A DNA stretch of 64,000 bases, from contig MU006226.1 of assembly GCA_010093685.1 (NCBI GenBank), positions 570,964 through 634,963 of the forward strand, given 5' to 3'. Source of the stretch: Ophiobolus disseminans. Taxonomy: Eukaryota > Ascomycota > Dothideomycetes > Pleosporales > Phaeosphaeriaceae. The notes under the pieces are model-generated. The model had not been told where the DNA came from. It searched no databases and saw only the letters and a list, made by a program, of their open reading frames with translations. Made by a program: the position numbers and the translations under genes. This document shows positions 23,562-35,068 of the stretch, one piece after another (within the stretch, counting starts at the first letter, position 1; every line of letters begins with the position of its first letter).

Positions 23562-25440
23562 ATGCCATGGTACGAGCGCATGTAGTGAAGACGTACAGGA
23601 ATTGACAAGTACGACAGCAACCGATGCCGCACGCGTCATTATCGATGTAGGATCTGCATTCGATTATCGGATGAGTTCCGTGGGTTATTAATACTAGCAC
23701 AGGCGACGGCAAGCAACCAAAATGTGGAAGATGTGAGCATGCCAAAAAGGAGTGCATCTACGAAACGGGCAGGCGTTTTCGAAGATCTTCGATCCAGGAG
23801 ACTTTTAGCGACAGCCAGCCTTGGGTTTCCTTACCTCCTCGGAGTATGTATCATCTGGTCGGTCTATCCGCACTACTAATAATTATGCCAGTACAATTCC
23901 TAGACGAATCAAGCGATGTCCGTTCGCAGTACACAGAAGAGGGCTCCCTTCCACACAGCAGTCCGCCAGCCGGCTTCGACTCGCCACAGCCTGGTTCGTC
24001 CTGGAGTGGATGGAGCCAACAAGATGTCACAACTCCCCCCTACACCATAGTAACGCCCACAGAAGGATTTACAGTGCTATCGCTCCTCAACTCAGAGTCA
24101 CCAAGCCTGCCACCTTCACATCATACTCCTTCAGTGACACAAAGCGACCATATACGACATGACACTCTCCCGCAAGATGAGCCCAATACCTTCGTGTACC
24201 AGCAGCCTCCTGGAAAACCTATTCTGTGGCCACTGGAACACGAGCAAGAAGCCATGTTATTGCAACACTATATCGACAACGTCGCTTTGTTCGTAAGTGG
24301 TACCATCTACCTCACCTATGATGTATGCTCATATGCTTTAGTTTGACATGGTCGACAATCGATGTCATTTTGGTGTCCACGTTGTGCAAAAGGCAAAGAA
24401 GAACAGTACTCTCATGAATGCAATACTGGCTTTATCTGCACGCCAGCTCAGCCGTACTAGCGATTTTGACCCATATATTGCAGACGCATATTATCAACGT
24501 TGCTTCGACACTCTTATTCCAGAGTTGAACGACAACTCTGCCGTCAAAGAAGAGTCGTTACTTGCCGGTACCATCATCCTGCGACTGTATGAGGAAATGA
24601 ACATTTCGGTTATTGGCACAGACCCACAAGGTCACCTGTTTGGTACCCAAGCCATCATCCGTTCTGCCGAACAATCATACGCTGCAACCACAGGACCCGA
24701 CTTCCGCCAAGCAATATACTGGGCTGCCTTCCGCCAGGAGCTTTGGATCTCTCTCATGACGCAGCGTGCTTTCCAACTACACATCTTCCCCGCTGATCGC
24801 CATCTCGAGCCCGCCACTGACGCCATCTGGGCCACACGCACGATCGCGCATCTCGGAGACGTGTGCAATTTCGCCTTCGGCGAAGGACGACACAGTGTTC
24901 AGCGGTATGGCCAACTCATGGATGAGAATGCGTCTTGGAAAACGCGCAGACCGGATAGCTTCGATCCCTTCTTTTATCGTCAGGATCGTGACAGCAGTGG
25001 AAGAAATTTCCCGGATATACGCTTTCACGAGAAAATGCATGTCATGGGCATGCAGTATCATACGCTCGCTCATATGATGCTGACGGTCCATGACCCTACT
25101 ATACCGCAAATGGGCCCTGCGCACAAGCAATCGCGCGCCGCTGTTGATGGAATTGTACAGGACGACGTGCGTACACTCTGTGGTGTTGCTCTGTCCAATC
25201 CGAAAGTGTTTCCATGCAAGTTTGTGGCTTGCTTTGCGATTGCTCTTGTTGGCGATCGCTTCACAGTGAGGGAGGATCAGGAGCGATTGAGGGATCTGTG
25301 GTATGCTTGTGAACGATCACATGGGTTCCCACCTACAGCGACGGTATGTTTCTCATTTTGAGACCTGTGTGAGAACTGACTGTAACTTCTACTTACAGAT
25401 CCACCAACTCGAAGAATCATGGGGCTGGCACGATCAATGA
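23562..25440 (+). CDS. Zn2Cys6 transcription factor with fungal-specific domain
   Basis: Six exons: 23562-23569, 23618-23646, 23703-23843, 23892-24292, 24342-25343, 25399-25440, encoding 540 residues. Exon 1 is only 8 bases (ATG CCA TG). Introns 1 and 2 both split cysteine codons of the zinc cluster. Spliced, the N terminus reads MPCNRCRTRHYRC followed by GDGKQPKCGRCEHAKKEC, a complete binuclear zinc cluster starting at residue 3. An in-frame TAA sits 4-6 bases before the ATG, so no earlier start is possible. The C-terminal 330 residues look like Fungal_trans_2: ILALSARQLSR, EESLLAGTIILRLYEEM, IYWAAFRQELW, and the end DLWYACERSHGFPPTAT, IHQLEESWGW. Targets are unknown; it is head-to-head with the dioxygenase gene. 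Confidence 0.88.
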
Positions 25441-25490
25441 CGCAAATGAAAACCCCAATTCCAAGACCGAAGACCTCTTCACACCATACG

Positions 25491-26867
25491 TTAGTATCCT
25501 CTCCACCTAGGATCCTGTCTAGGATCGTAGCCATAGCCTCCATATCCTCCACGGCCAAATCCCGGTGGGTATCCACCCGATTGATACCCATGAGATCCAT
25601 ACCCTGGCGTAAAACCACCTAGTAGCCCACTACGCGGACCCCCTCCATAGAGACTTTTACCTCCACCATTAATTACATCAGCGACCGACTGCGGCGACAT
25701 CGGGCTCCGCTGCGCCTGAACCACATCATCATACCGATTATCTCTCCGCCCCATCATCTGCATCTCCGGGTCCGAAAACGCATGTTCATGCAACCCCGGC
25801 CTCGAATCCCTCCCCCCCAGTTGATTCACCCCAGCCCTCATCCCCGGCGAAGACGCACCCTGTTTCTTCGCACCATTCCCATCCAGCCGCCCCGGCACAA
25901 CCAGCGGCTGCAAATCCGGCGGCAAACTATACTTGACTTCCTCATAAACCTCCTTAAGCCGTTTCGCAATCTGCATCGGCGTCGGACGCCGCGCTTTATC
26001 CTCGTCCAAACACCACCTCAACATCTCATTAAGTTCCCGTGAATACAGCCGGCCCGCAGGTTGCTTGCGGTCCCATTGCTTTCCCGTCGGATTCATCTTA
26101 CTCCACGGCGCCAAATTGCCCGTACACACGCACGCCATGCACAGCGCAAGTTGCCACACGTCCGTCGCGCCCGTGTATTCTGGATGTTCGGGTGGTTCAA
26201 AGCCCGGCGTAAAGGCTTCTGACTTTGCTACGTCGGCCTGCTTCTTGTGTTGATAGGCCATGCATACGGATTCCGAGAATCCGAAGTCTGCGAGCTTGGC
26301 TACGATTTCATCCCTTTGGCGGTCTGTTTTGAGGAATATGTTCGGCGGCTTGATGTCCCGGTGGTAGATGACGTTCCAGTACAGCAGCACTGCTTTTTCG
26401 TCCTCGGGCTTCGGTCCTCGATGACAATATACCAGCGCGTCGATGAGGCCGATGAACCATTTCCAAATCTTGCGTTCATGCACCGGATTATTATTCTTCG
26501 CCGCCGCCAAAATAGTTTCCAAGTCCCCAGCATCGCAGTACTCGAGATACACGCTCGCCTTCTTTCCCGCTTCGTCGATGAAGTGATCGACCAGTTTCAA
26601 AATATTTGGGTGGTCGTTGAGTTGGTGCAGGAGCGCGATTTCTTTGTGCGGTACTTTCCAGGGGATTTGTTCGGGGAGGAAGCGCTTTTCGATGAAGTAG
26701 CGGTCATAGGGATCGTCTTTTGCTTCGACTTTTGCGATGCCGGCGTTGCCGCCGCCGTTTTTGGTGCCGAGTTCGGAGATTATGATCCACTGTTTGCTGG
26801 GGGAGGTTTGGAATTGGATTTGGTCTCGTAGCTTGGGGAGGAGTTTTGTGGGAGCGGAGGCCGGCAT
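25491..26867 (-). CDS. NEK-like serine/threonine protein kinase
   Basis: Single exon, 458 residues. The kinase domain covers about residues 25-320. All key catalytic residues are present: ATP-binding Lys in FIEKRF, the alpha-C Glu in HKEIALLHQL, the catalytic loop HRDIKPPNIFL, DFGFSE for magnesium, and a PPE-type activation-segment end (FEPPEHPEYTGATDVW). It should therefore be active. The glycine loop is atypical (ELGTKNGGGNAG). The C-terminal 120 residues are low-complexity and Gly/Tyr-rich (GGFTPGYGSHGYQSGGYPPG), likely disordered. The overall fold resembles NEK-type fungal kinases, but the exact subfamily is uncertain. It converges on the Zn2Cys6 factor, with 50 bases between stop codons. 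Confidence 0.88.
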   Translation of the reverse strand: MPASAPTKLLPKLRDQIQFQTSPSKQWIIISELGTKNGGGNAGIAKVEAKDDPYDRYFIEKRFLPEQIPWKVPHKEIALLHQLNDHPNILKLVDHFIDEAGKKASVYLEYCDAGDLETILAAAKNNNPVHERKIWKWFIGLIDALVYCHRGPKPEDEKAVLLYWNVIYHRDIKPPNIFLKTDRQRDEIVAKLADFGFSESVCMAYQHKKQADVAKSEAFTPGFEPPEHPEYTGATDVWQLALCMACVCTGNLAPWSKMNPTGKQWDRKQPAGRLYSRELNEMLRWCLDEDKARRPTPMQIAKRLKEVYEEVKYSLPPDLQPLVVPGRLDGNGAKKQGASSPGMRAGVNQLGGRDSRPGLHEHAFSDPEMQMMGRRDNRYDDVVQAQRSPMSPQSVADVINGGGKSLYGGGPRSGLLGGFTPGYGSHGYQSGGYPPGFGRGGYGGYGYDPRQDPRWRGY

Positions 26868-27620
26868 GGTGCTGGAGATGGTATGACTGTTGGGGGCCTG
26901 GAGACGCTATGGTGGCGTGGAAAAGAGGGTGCACGTTCGGAAGGAGGCTGAAATATATTGTGTGCTTTCACGTCAAGGATCACAAATCACCGCATTCAAT
27001 GGACGACTTTCACATCTCGGTTTGGTGCGCCTAGGCTAGTACTCATAAAGGGCACCTGTCGCAGCACACCAGAGAGTGACTACGCATTGCAGTCAATCCA
27101 GACTGGATTGTGAAGGTACCAACACATCACAAAGGACACTGACTAGATATAGGCACCTCGGCGATCAATTCATGCAAATCATGATCTTCGCCATTCAAAG
27201 CTCTTTTTTCCTTTTTCGCATGACACTACCCAACACCAATGTCTAGTCACCATCACTGACCAAAATAACATTGACATCATGTTACGCCGTCTGTTCAGTG
27301 CATCGGCATCTACTATACGAGGGCGATCCGATTAGGCAGTCATTCAGCTTAGCAAGAACCAAGATTGGAGACGTGGCCAAAGTTTAGATGCAAGAGTGAC
27401 TACCACAACGGCAACTGCACAACGTGTCTGTACTAGCTTCCGTGTCTGTCCCATACTTTCCTGAAATGGCTTCCCTTCTTCGGCTTGCTGTCGACTCTGT
27501 TCACTTGCGCTCTCACATCTCTACTAGTATCCTATCGCAAACATTCGTACCGCGCAAGCATAGCTGCGCAAACAACAACAAGCGTTAATCGCATCCCTCG
27601 TTATTTGTCCCATCATTAAA
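26868..27620. other. Divergent intergenic spacer
   Basis: Promoters of the kinase (leftward) and the next gene (rightward). No coding signal recognised. Confidence 0.6.
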
Positions 27621-28957
27621 ATGCTTCCCCGGCGCCTTAGTTTGGACGGCGGAAACTCGAATTCTGCAAACCGCGCATTTAATGACTGGCTTAACAAAAA
27701 CATACGTCCTTCGCAACTAACGCCTACCTCACCGAGCCCCACACCCCCTCCGGTTACACCTACACTACCTTACTATGCGCCGCCAGCACCCATGACAATA
27801 CACGTTCCACAACATGACACGGCTAAACGGCAGAATGAGCAAAAGAAGTGGCCCAACGGTGTGCTGTGGGGTCGTCGCATCATAGACATCATCGAGTGTC
27901 TCAGCACGACAGGAGAGATATATGATTACGAGGTTGCTCTTTGGTTGAGAACGCATTACGTCGAGCCGTTTGGGCGGATCGATGGGCTGGACGGATTGGT
28001 AGTGACGGAGAAAGAGCATCTGTAAGTCAAGGTGAGGCCGTCCCGCGTTATCACATTCTCGCCACTACGATCCAGTAAACTGACCATATAACTACATATA
28101 GAGATCCGTTGCTACTAGCATACGAACGCTTCATTAATATTGAGGGCAAGCTAGCTCTAGCACAACGACTATGGGTACCAGGGCTGGAACCAATTCAGCA
28201 AACACCTCACCAGTGCTTCAAGTTTCCTGAGCTTCCGGGACTTTCCGAGCGCAAGAAGTGGAGGGCGGGCGAGGCGTTTGTCAAGAACGGTCTCACGGTG
28301 CAGCAAAGAGGGACGTGTGAGGGGGGGTGGAGGGACGAGAGGAATTGGAAGAGAATGATTTGGAGCGCGTCGACTACGGCTTCTGATCCTACGCCTTGTT
28401 CCGGAACGCCTGCGACTTACTCCAATGGAAAGGCGCCTCGAATACCAGTCAGGGCTGTAGCGAGCGAGACTTCGAATGTGAACGATGTCGCGGAGCCGTA
28501 CTTGCAAGAAAGAACGAAGCCAACTGAGCTGCCGACCACCAGCTGTACCGATCCTACAACGAACGAAAATGTCGACGCTGATCGGCGCGAGACAACAAGC
28601 CCAGAAGCGGCACCAACGAGTAATTCGACTGACACGCTATCCTCACCACCCGCATCGTTAAGCGACATGAGTGACAACAACACGCGCGAAGACACGAGAG
28701 CCACAGAATCGTCGACCTCTGGTTTGATGCGAAGAACACTGTCCGCCACGGCCATCATCGTCGAGACTCTGGACGATATCGTGAACCCTGATCTGAGGCA
28801 AAAGACGAAACGCATGGGCGCTGTATTTCCATACTATACCTTTCAGCAGATCTTTGATGCTCTGGTACAGATGAAAGGGGATTATGACGATACTGGCGAT
28901 CTGCTGGCGTCGAAGGGGTCTGTGGTAGATAAGAGCAGGCGGACATTTAGAGGGTAG
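27621..28957 (+). CDS. Unrecognised protein with a possible UBA-like C terminus
   Basis: Two exons, 27621-28021 and 28102-28957, encoding 418 residues. The intron phase closes as CT|A. Residues about 65-225 look folded: KKWPNGVLWGRRIIDIIECL, DYEVALWLRTHYVEPFGRID, LLLAYERFINIEGKLALAQRLWV and the rest up to RNWKRMIW. About 150 Ser/Thr/Pro-rich residues follow. The tail VFPYYTFQQIFDALVQMKGD-YDDTGDLLAS resembles a small UBA/CUE-like helical fold (the MKGD...LL pattern), but this is weak. No function can be assigned. Confidence 0.72.
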
Positions 28958-29912
28958 GCAGGTAAAATGCTGCTGGTGTTGTGTTCAACTCTAAAGTGGG
29001 GCAGTCATTGTAGAAGTACCTTTGATGCAATTGATGTGATGGTCGTTCGACTTCTCCACCCACAAAGATCTCCAAGCAAGAGCACCAAATAAGAAATGCA
29101 AGGCAACCAAGTCGCCATCCCCCAAACCCACACAATCACATGCTTACCCCCTCTCCCCTCTCCCCCTCCCCAAAAAATGCACAATCAATCGCCAAAAACC
29201 ACCCCTCGCGAATCTAGACGCATCAAAAATCTCCCCGAGTCGTCAATTTTAGCCGAACCTTCACCAGCCTTTCCGCATCGGGCCACGCTCGTCCGAGAAC
29301 ACCATTGGCCAGAGCTCAAATGAACCCACTTGGCCACGCCGTCGAATCGCGAACTCCGAAACCCCTTTCTCGCGACACGTTTTCGCGCGCATGCGCACGC
29401 CACGTGGAAATGTTGCGGCGGGGCATTTCGGCGGAGCAAGTCATGTCGCGGTGTTGTGAGGATGTTGTGATAGGGCTGAGATGGGGCTTCAACGTCGCGC
29501 AGTGCAAGGTGATGGAGGAGGATTGTGGTGTGTTGCTATAGGATGGGAGTGGTGGTGGTGGTGAGGGTGCGGAGAGATAGATGGCGATAAGGCTTCGAGG
29601 CGGCGCTGAAAAGCAAGTTCGTGATGGGGATGTTGACTTTTTGGATGCGATTGTGGCTTGCTGAACGATAGTGTGAGGCATTGACCGCGGTGCATACTTA
29701 TAGTACGACTAAAGTCATGTTGCGGTTGACTATGCTGCCTAGCTGCGAAGGACCTTTCTTTTATTTCACGGGAGTACCGAACGAAGTATCTTCCAGTCGC
29801 TCTTTGCAAAGATACATGATAGTTTCTCTATCGTCACAGTCTCTACTCCAATTGCTTGACCTCCAACACTACCACGACATTTCTTAAACGCAGATCACAT
29901 CCTTCGAACACT
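28958..29912. other. Intergenic spacer around a doubtful small ORF
   Basis: Apart from the small frame at 29320-29541 I see no gene. The final 300 bases are the promoter and 5' UTR of the AIG1-like gene. Confidence 0.5.
29320..29541 (+). CDS. Small hypothetical protein (doubtful)
   Basis: An ATG-initiated frame of 73 residues. Its second half (SRACARHVEMLRRGISAEQV, then CCEDVVIGLRWGFNVAQCKV) looks like an ordered helical protein. The frame stays open upstream of the ATG, so a spliced 5' part is possible. An overlapping plus-strand frame (29177-29323) and a minus-strand frame compete for the same DNA. No family recognised; low confidence. Confidence 0.25.
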   Translation: MNPLGHAVESRTPKPLSRDTFSRACARHVEMLRRGISAEQVMSRCCEDVVIGLRWGFNVAQCKVMEEDCGVLL

Positions 29913-30836
29913 ATGAAGATCTTCTCCTACGAATCATGGGGCATCGACCCTCACACCGGCTTCGACCCCAACAAGTCCTTCGTCCGCTCGCACCTCGTCT
30001 CACCACTCGTTCTGGCGTGTATACGCGCCGTGCTTTGCATATACAGCTTCACCACCATCACCGTGTGCTACACCTGGCTCGCGCACCGCACAGCAACCAT
30101 CAGTCTCAAGGACGTCAACATCGGGAGCTACACTATCCAGCAATCCGACGAAGGCATCGGCCAATCATTCAGCTTCTTCACATACCTCACTTTCTGGTCC
30201 TTGGGCTTCTACTTCCTCGTCTCAAGCGTACACACCTTTATGTATGCGTTCCGGCAACGCACATGGCTGCACAGCTGGCCTAAGCCACTGCAGCTTGCAC
30301 ACAGTCTTTACTACTCGACCGTAACCTGTTTCCCGTTCCTGGTTACGATTGTTTTCTGGGGCACGATGAACTCTGGATGGCCGGCGGGGCGCTTCGAGCA
30401 ATGGATCAACATCTCCGTGCATGGCCTCAACAGCGTCTTCGCCATCGTTGAGATCCTTCTTCCCGCAACGGCAGCACCGCCAGTCACACATCTCTCCATC
30501 GTTTTGGCCATCTTGTCGATATACCTCGGTCTCGCATACTTGACGCGATACACGCAAGGCATCTATGTGTATGAGTGGTTGAACCCTGCGCACGGAACGA
30601 CGAGTATCATACTGCATGTCCTCGGATACGCGGGCGGTATGCTAACAATTTTCGTGATTGTGCGGTACGTGATTATCGGGCGGAATGCGCTGGCGCGCAA
30701 GATGGAGCTGAGGCGGAGTGGTGGTCTGCAGGAGAAGGCGATCAAGTTGGATGATGGGTCGAGTACGTGGTCGGCGAGTGTGGAGATCGAGAGGCCGAGG
30801 CGGGCGAGAAATGGGGAGCACGGTGGTATGGTTTGA
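29913..30836 (+). CDS. FAR-17a/AIG1-like integral membrane protein
   Basis: Single exon. The preferred start is the ATG at 29913 (MKIFSYESWGID, 307 residues); the frame stays open upstream. About six transmembrane segments are seen, near SPLVLACIRAVLCIYSF, SFFTYLTFWSLGFYFLVSS, YSTVTCFPFLVTIVFWGT, SVHGLNSVFAIVEILLP, HLSIVLAILSIYLGLAYL and LGYAGGMLTIFVIVRYVI. The order and the His in the NISVHGLNS segment match the AIG1/ADTRP family, whose animal members are threonine hydrolases of fatty-acid esters of hydroxy fatty acids. The activity of fungal members is not established. The tail is charged and cytosolic. Confidence 0.7.
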   Translation: MKIFSYESWGIDPHTGFDPNKSFVRSHLVSPLVLACIRAVLCIYSFTTITVCYTWLAHRTATISLKDVNIGSYTIQQSDEGIGQSFSFFTYLTFWSLGFYFLVSSVHTFMYAFRQRTWLHSWPKPLQLAHSLYYSTVTCFPFLVTIVFWGTMNSGWPAGRFEQWINISVHGLNSVFAIVEILLPATAAPPVTHLSIVLAILSIYLGLAYLTRYTQGIYVYEWLNPAHGTTSIILHVLGYAGGMLTIFVIVRYVIIGRNALARKMELRRSGGLQEKAIKLDDGSSTWSASVEIERPRRARNGEHGGMV

Positions 30837-33712
30837 AAGGTGCATCATCGGCAACATTCCGTCAGATGTTAATCAATAAAAACTTCATATCCTCAGAGTT
30901 CGCCATGAAGCCATGGGGAGCACCGTAACATTTTTTTCAATCGTGACTCGTAGCGAGGGTACCTATCCAGGCTGTATTAACAACGAAGCAGATGCGTTGT
31001 TCTTTCATGACAAGGCGTTTAAGCAAAAGCGCGGAGGGTAGCAGCGCCGGAGCCGCAGACGTCATGCTATCCATGTTCGGCTTCCGTTTTCTAGCAAGTC
31101 CGATACATTGCGAAACGAGGCTGACGCTAGCTCGATGTTGGATGTTGTGGGTAATGGGGCCGAACTGCGGACCATCCTTCGTGCTCCGCCGAATCTCGTC
31201 AGCTGATGGGCACCTAAGATCGTGACGCTCCGTATGTCGATTGATGGTGAAACGTCTATACATAAGTAGAATGCGGATTTCGCCCAAGATGTTTGTCGGG
31301 GAGAATGTTCCTACCAAAGACCTGGCAGTGGGATGGCGTCATTTGGGACCATAGCTGGCAGGATTGATATCTCAACAGAAGACAGCACTATGCGGCTCTT
31401 TCGATGCCTTCGATACAGTAAGAGTCGATGCGCGTAACTCGGGATATCAGCTAAGCTTGGTTCTGATTCAGACTGAGGACGATGCGACTACCGAAGGATC
31501 AAACGCAACATTGTGGACAACATGTACAACGGCAGCAAAGAGAAAATATGAAACAGCGAGCTTACAAGAGGAGCTCCTAACACAAAAGCTGCCAAAATGA
31601 GACAAGCATGTAGCTGCCCTTTGTCCCATCGTAGCTTCAAGAGGAAGATCGTTGGTGGAATGCGGGCCTAACCATCTCAGCTGCTGCGCCAGCTAGTGTT
31701 CCTGTTCAAAAGCCGTCTGCTTGATTGCTGCACAGACGCGGGTCTTGTCATGTTGTCTTTCCGTGAAACTGTATTTTGGCGCCTTGGACGGGCGAGGCGA
31801 ATATCGAGGGTTAGTGGAACGAGAAGTCATGCTATGGAGTGTATGTTCTCGATGTCAATAAGTCTCAGCAATCGTGCAACCGCATGGGTGAAGATTTGCT
31901 TTGCAAGGGAAATGCTTCCTCTGCTAGTATACTCGTTGGGCCGAATTCAGACTGCACAGTACGTTCAGAGATCTCCGCGCAGGGAGGACTGTTGTAGTTT
32001 GGGGGCACTCTGGGCGTTGCGCCAAGCTGAGAGGGCTCGTTGCGTACTGACATTTGACTCTACAGCCTGGGCATCGCTGCAATTACCTAGGTTAGGCGAT
32101 GAGAGGGGATTCCAATGTTTGCAATTGACGATTCTGGATCCGAAATAGCTGAGCACATAATGAAACTGTAACCTTGCGCTTGAAAGCTTTGAACGAATCA
32201 ACAAACCAGTCTACAGTGCATTGCCATGCTTTGTGGTCTGTTGCCGGAGCCGAAGCCGGAGTGCAAATTATATTGTAGCAAGTCCTTCCGGTAGGCTGAG
32301 ATGATGTTGTTTCCAACAGCAGCGAACAACCATTCGTTGCTGAAATGATAGCATCCTACCATAAGCAAAACTCAGAGAAATCTGCCCTGCATGGAGGCTG
32401 CCAAAAAGCCAGGAAGACATACATTCTCGGCACTTGTGGTCAAAATAACAACGACGGATTTGTCCCGCTGTAAAGCGACGTAACCACAATGAGCAGTTTC
32501 GTTACTGCTGATTTTCGAATAAAGACATCAGGGAGTGAGGAAGCTTCGGAATCCAACGTAATGGGGATACCTTCGTGAATCCAATGAAGTAACGCAAATG
32601 AACGGACATGTGTACACGGGAGGCAGGTAGTATCCTAGTTACTCGCAACGTCAGAGCTCGATGATGGGCTGAAAGAAGCAGTTCAAAGGCGTCTCTGCTT
32701 CAAGGTCGTGTGTCAACATGCTGATGAGGTGGATGGAGTGGAGGCGGACGACAGGGGCATGCCTCGGCTGGACAGGCTGCTAAATTAGAAGTGGATTAGC
32801 GTGCCTAAAATTAGGCGGGGCAGTGCACATGCATCTCAAGCGTTCTTTCATCTCATCTTGCCCTGATCGCCCATCCCGCTTGACCTCGCCACTCGCTTGG
32901 TTCGAATTTGCTGTGTTCAGCGCAGTAGGAGTAACGCCCGTACAATCGACCAGTAGCGAAAACAACCGTGACGGTACACATATCGCTGAATTGAGACGTC
33001 CTAAGCGGCGACCAGCTCGTGTGATCACGTTTAGCCTCACCGCCACCACCGCTTGCTTTGATGCGTCAGGTCACCGAGTCCATGTCCCGTGCAGCACCGT
33101 ATTCTTCCACTTCACACGACTTCAGCCTCGTAGAGCTATGACCCAACATTTCAGGCCAACAAGGCGCCGCAATCCTCCTGAATGAGGCCAAAAATACGGG
33201 GTACCAGATAAAGACGTGTTTCGCACTAATCTCCGAGCGGGCATGACTTCAGAAGCGCTTTCGTCCTGTGTCCGCCTACATACCTGGAAATACTCTACCA
33301 GCACAGGAAGCGCTCGGTGACCCCAGTTGCAAGGATTGTCCGTCACAGTCTGTATACATAGACCTTGTACCAAATTGCTTGCGCTCGCCGCACCCCTGCG
33401 CCTCACGCCTGCATTCGGCTGTCACCCAGCTAACCCCATCATATACCTCGTCTTGTCCTACTTTCAAATACCAATCCATCGGTAATCTATCAGCACTGAA
33501 TTGGAAGCCCCGGATCTTCAATCAGCTCCTGATTTCCTGAAGTTGGCTGGATTCCGCCCCCGCTGCAGTAGCGCAAAGCCATACAGCTGCACCTAACTTC
33601 CACACGCATCACACCATAGCCCCTAGACCTCTCTCGCTAGACCATCCTTACGCTTTCGGGAGTACAGCTCCAGTCTCGATACGCTTCGGCATACGACCCA
33701 GGGCACTCTGAA
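30837..33712. other. Gene-poor tract
   Basis: 2.9 kb with no supportable gene. Many short overlapping frames appear on both strands, none with motifs or matching splice signals. I see no terminal repeats. It may be a decayed sequence, but nothing identifies its origin. Confidence 0.5.
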
Positions 33713-35068
33713 ATGCTACCCGATGCCCAGCTGCTGACAATCTCGACGACTTTTACCAACTATAACCTTGGTAGCCTGTCGTCAACGGCGAAATCGGTGT
33801 TCGCTTCGAGGTTTTCTGTCCACCCAGAAGGGGAACCACATTTCATGGCGCACCATCACCATGCTCCTAGACATCAAGAACCTACTGAGAATGAGCTATG
33901 GTTCAATATGCCCAGCTCCACACGACAACAGCACGAACAAGTTCCAAGCACCGAGCGGTCAGCGTACCGAGCTACATCGCATCGACTAAGCACTGGATCG
34001 ACTAGCTCTCTTTCAGCACGACACCTTTCGGGCATACCATCGATATCGACCACTGCAGATACGAACAAGCCTCTCCCGCCGTCACCAACAGAATCAGAAA
34101 GGAAGAGACGTAAGCCAAACTACCTACGTTCAATACTTGGGGGCCCGTCTTCGAGCCATCTAGATCCGAGTCATCTGCAACCTCAACCATATTCGTCGAA
34201 CCATCGATACGCAGCCACGAGTACCAACCTAAGTTTAGACACGCATAGCCATAACCATACATATTCCCGTAGTATGCCCAGCTCACCATACGATTACAAC
34301 CAAAGCGCATCCTCACCACAACCATCGACTAGCCCCCGTACCCACTCAACAGCATCCAACTACCTGGACTTGACACAATACGAACCATATACACCACCCT
34401 TACACCAACAGTCCGACTCCGCAAATTCCGTCCGCTCCCAGCGCGCTACATCCATGAATACGTATTTCGAAATCACGCCGCCACGCGCTCGAACCTTTCC
34501 TACGGATACAAGCGTCACAAGTCCTAACATGCGCGAAGGCGTCTCCAGCAGACCGCGACCGCATACATGGCTGTCACCCACGGATTCCTTCAGCGATGCA
34601 TCTCAATTCTCCCTCTTTGTCCAGGCGACCACTGGTCTACCAGAGGACTCTGGGACATTTTCACCTACTGGCCCTCCCCAACTCCAAGGCTCACTGTTCG
34701 CGCGACGGAGCCACAACGACATCATCCCGATACCACTCCAGAATGCTTCGGCAGCTGCGCCGAGGACTACTCATTCGATGACAGACTGGCAAAACTTTGA
34801 TCCACCAGCCTTCACCAGCCACGCCTTGTCAGCGCAGAACCCTGGACTACAGCAATCACCACGATTCCAACACTTTCAAGAATCACCTCATGTTGCCGCA
34901 GTCAACAGAGAGCTGGAAATGCTGGGGATCGAAGACGAAAATGCGCCTGATGATGAGTTACCAGACTACCAACAAAGCCAAGCTGAAGCACACAGAAGAC
35001 AACGCGCGGAAGCATCAGCAAGAGCGAGGGAGCTGGAGGCTAGATGGAGAAGCACTCGAGGCAGATGA
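33713..35068 (+). CDS. Ser/Pro-rich, largely disordered protein
   Basis: Uninterrupted frame of 451 residues. A second in-frame ATG at 33845 (MAHHHHAPRHQEP) is an alternative start and may be the real one. Almost the whole protein is Ser/Thr/Pro/Gln-rich, with many SP/TP sites that could be kinase targets (PLPPSPTESERKRRKP, MPSSPYDYNQ, ITPPRARTFPT, FSPTGPPQL). The last 60 residues are different: an acidic patch (LEMLGIEDENAPDDELPDY), then a strongly charged helix (AEAHRRQRAEASARARELEA). This layout suggests a scaffold or signalling adaptor. No family recognised. Confidence 0.72.
   Translation: MLPDAQLLTISTTFTNYNLGSLSSTAKSVFASRFSVHPEGEPHFMAHHHHAPRHQEPTENELWFNMPSSTRQQHEQVPSTERSAYRATSHRLSTGSTSSLSARHLSGIPSISTTADTNKPLPPSPTESERKRRKPNYLRSILGGPSSSHLDPSHLQPQPYSSNHRYAATSTNLSLDTHSHNHTYSRSMPSSPYDYNQSASSPQPSTSPRTHSTASNYLDLTQYEPYTPPLHQQSDSANSVRSQRATSMNTYFEITPPRARTFPTDTSVTSPNMREGVSSRPRPHTWLSPTDSFSDASQFSLFVQATTGLPEDSGTFSPTGPPQLQGSLFARRSHNDIIPIPLQNASAAAPRTTHSMTDWQNFDPPAFTSHALSAQNPGLQQSPRFQHFQESPHVAAVNRELEMLGIEDENAPDDELPDYQQSQAEAHRRQRAEASARARELEARWRSTRGR

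Noticed and set aside
26247..26831. Plus-strand frame of 194 codons
   Set aside because: Antisense to the kinase catalytic domain, whose conserved motifs are unambiguous.
32903..32917. ggttcgaattt, resembling a tRNA B box
   Set aside because: No matching A box, acceptor stem or anticodon arm nearby; not a tRNA.
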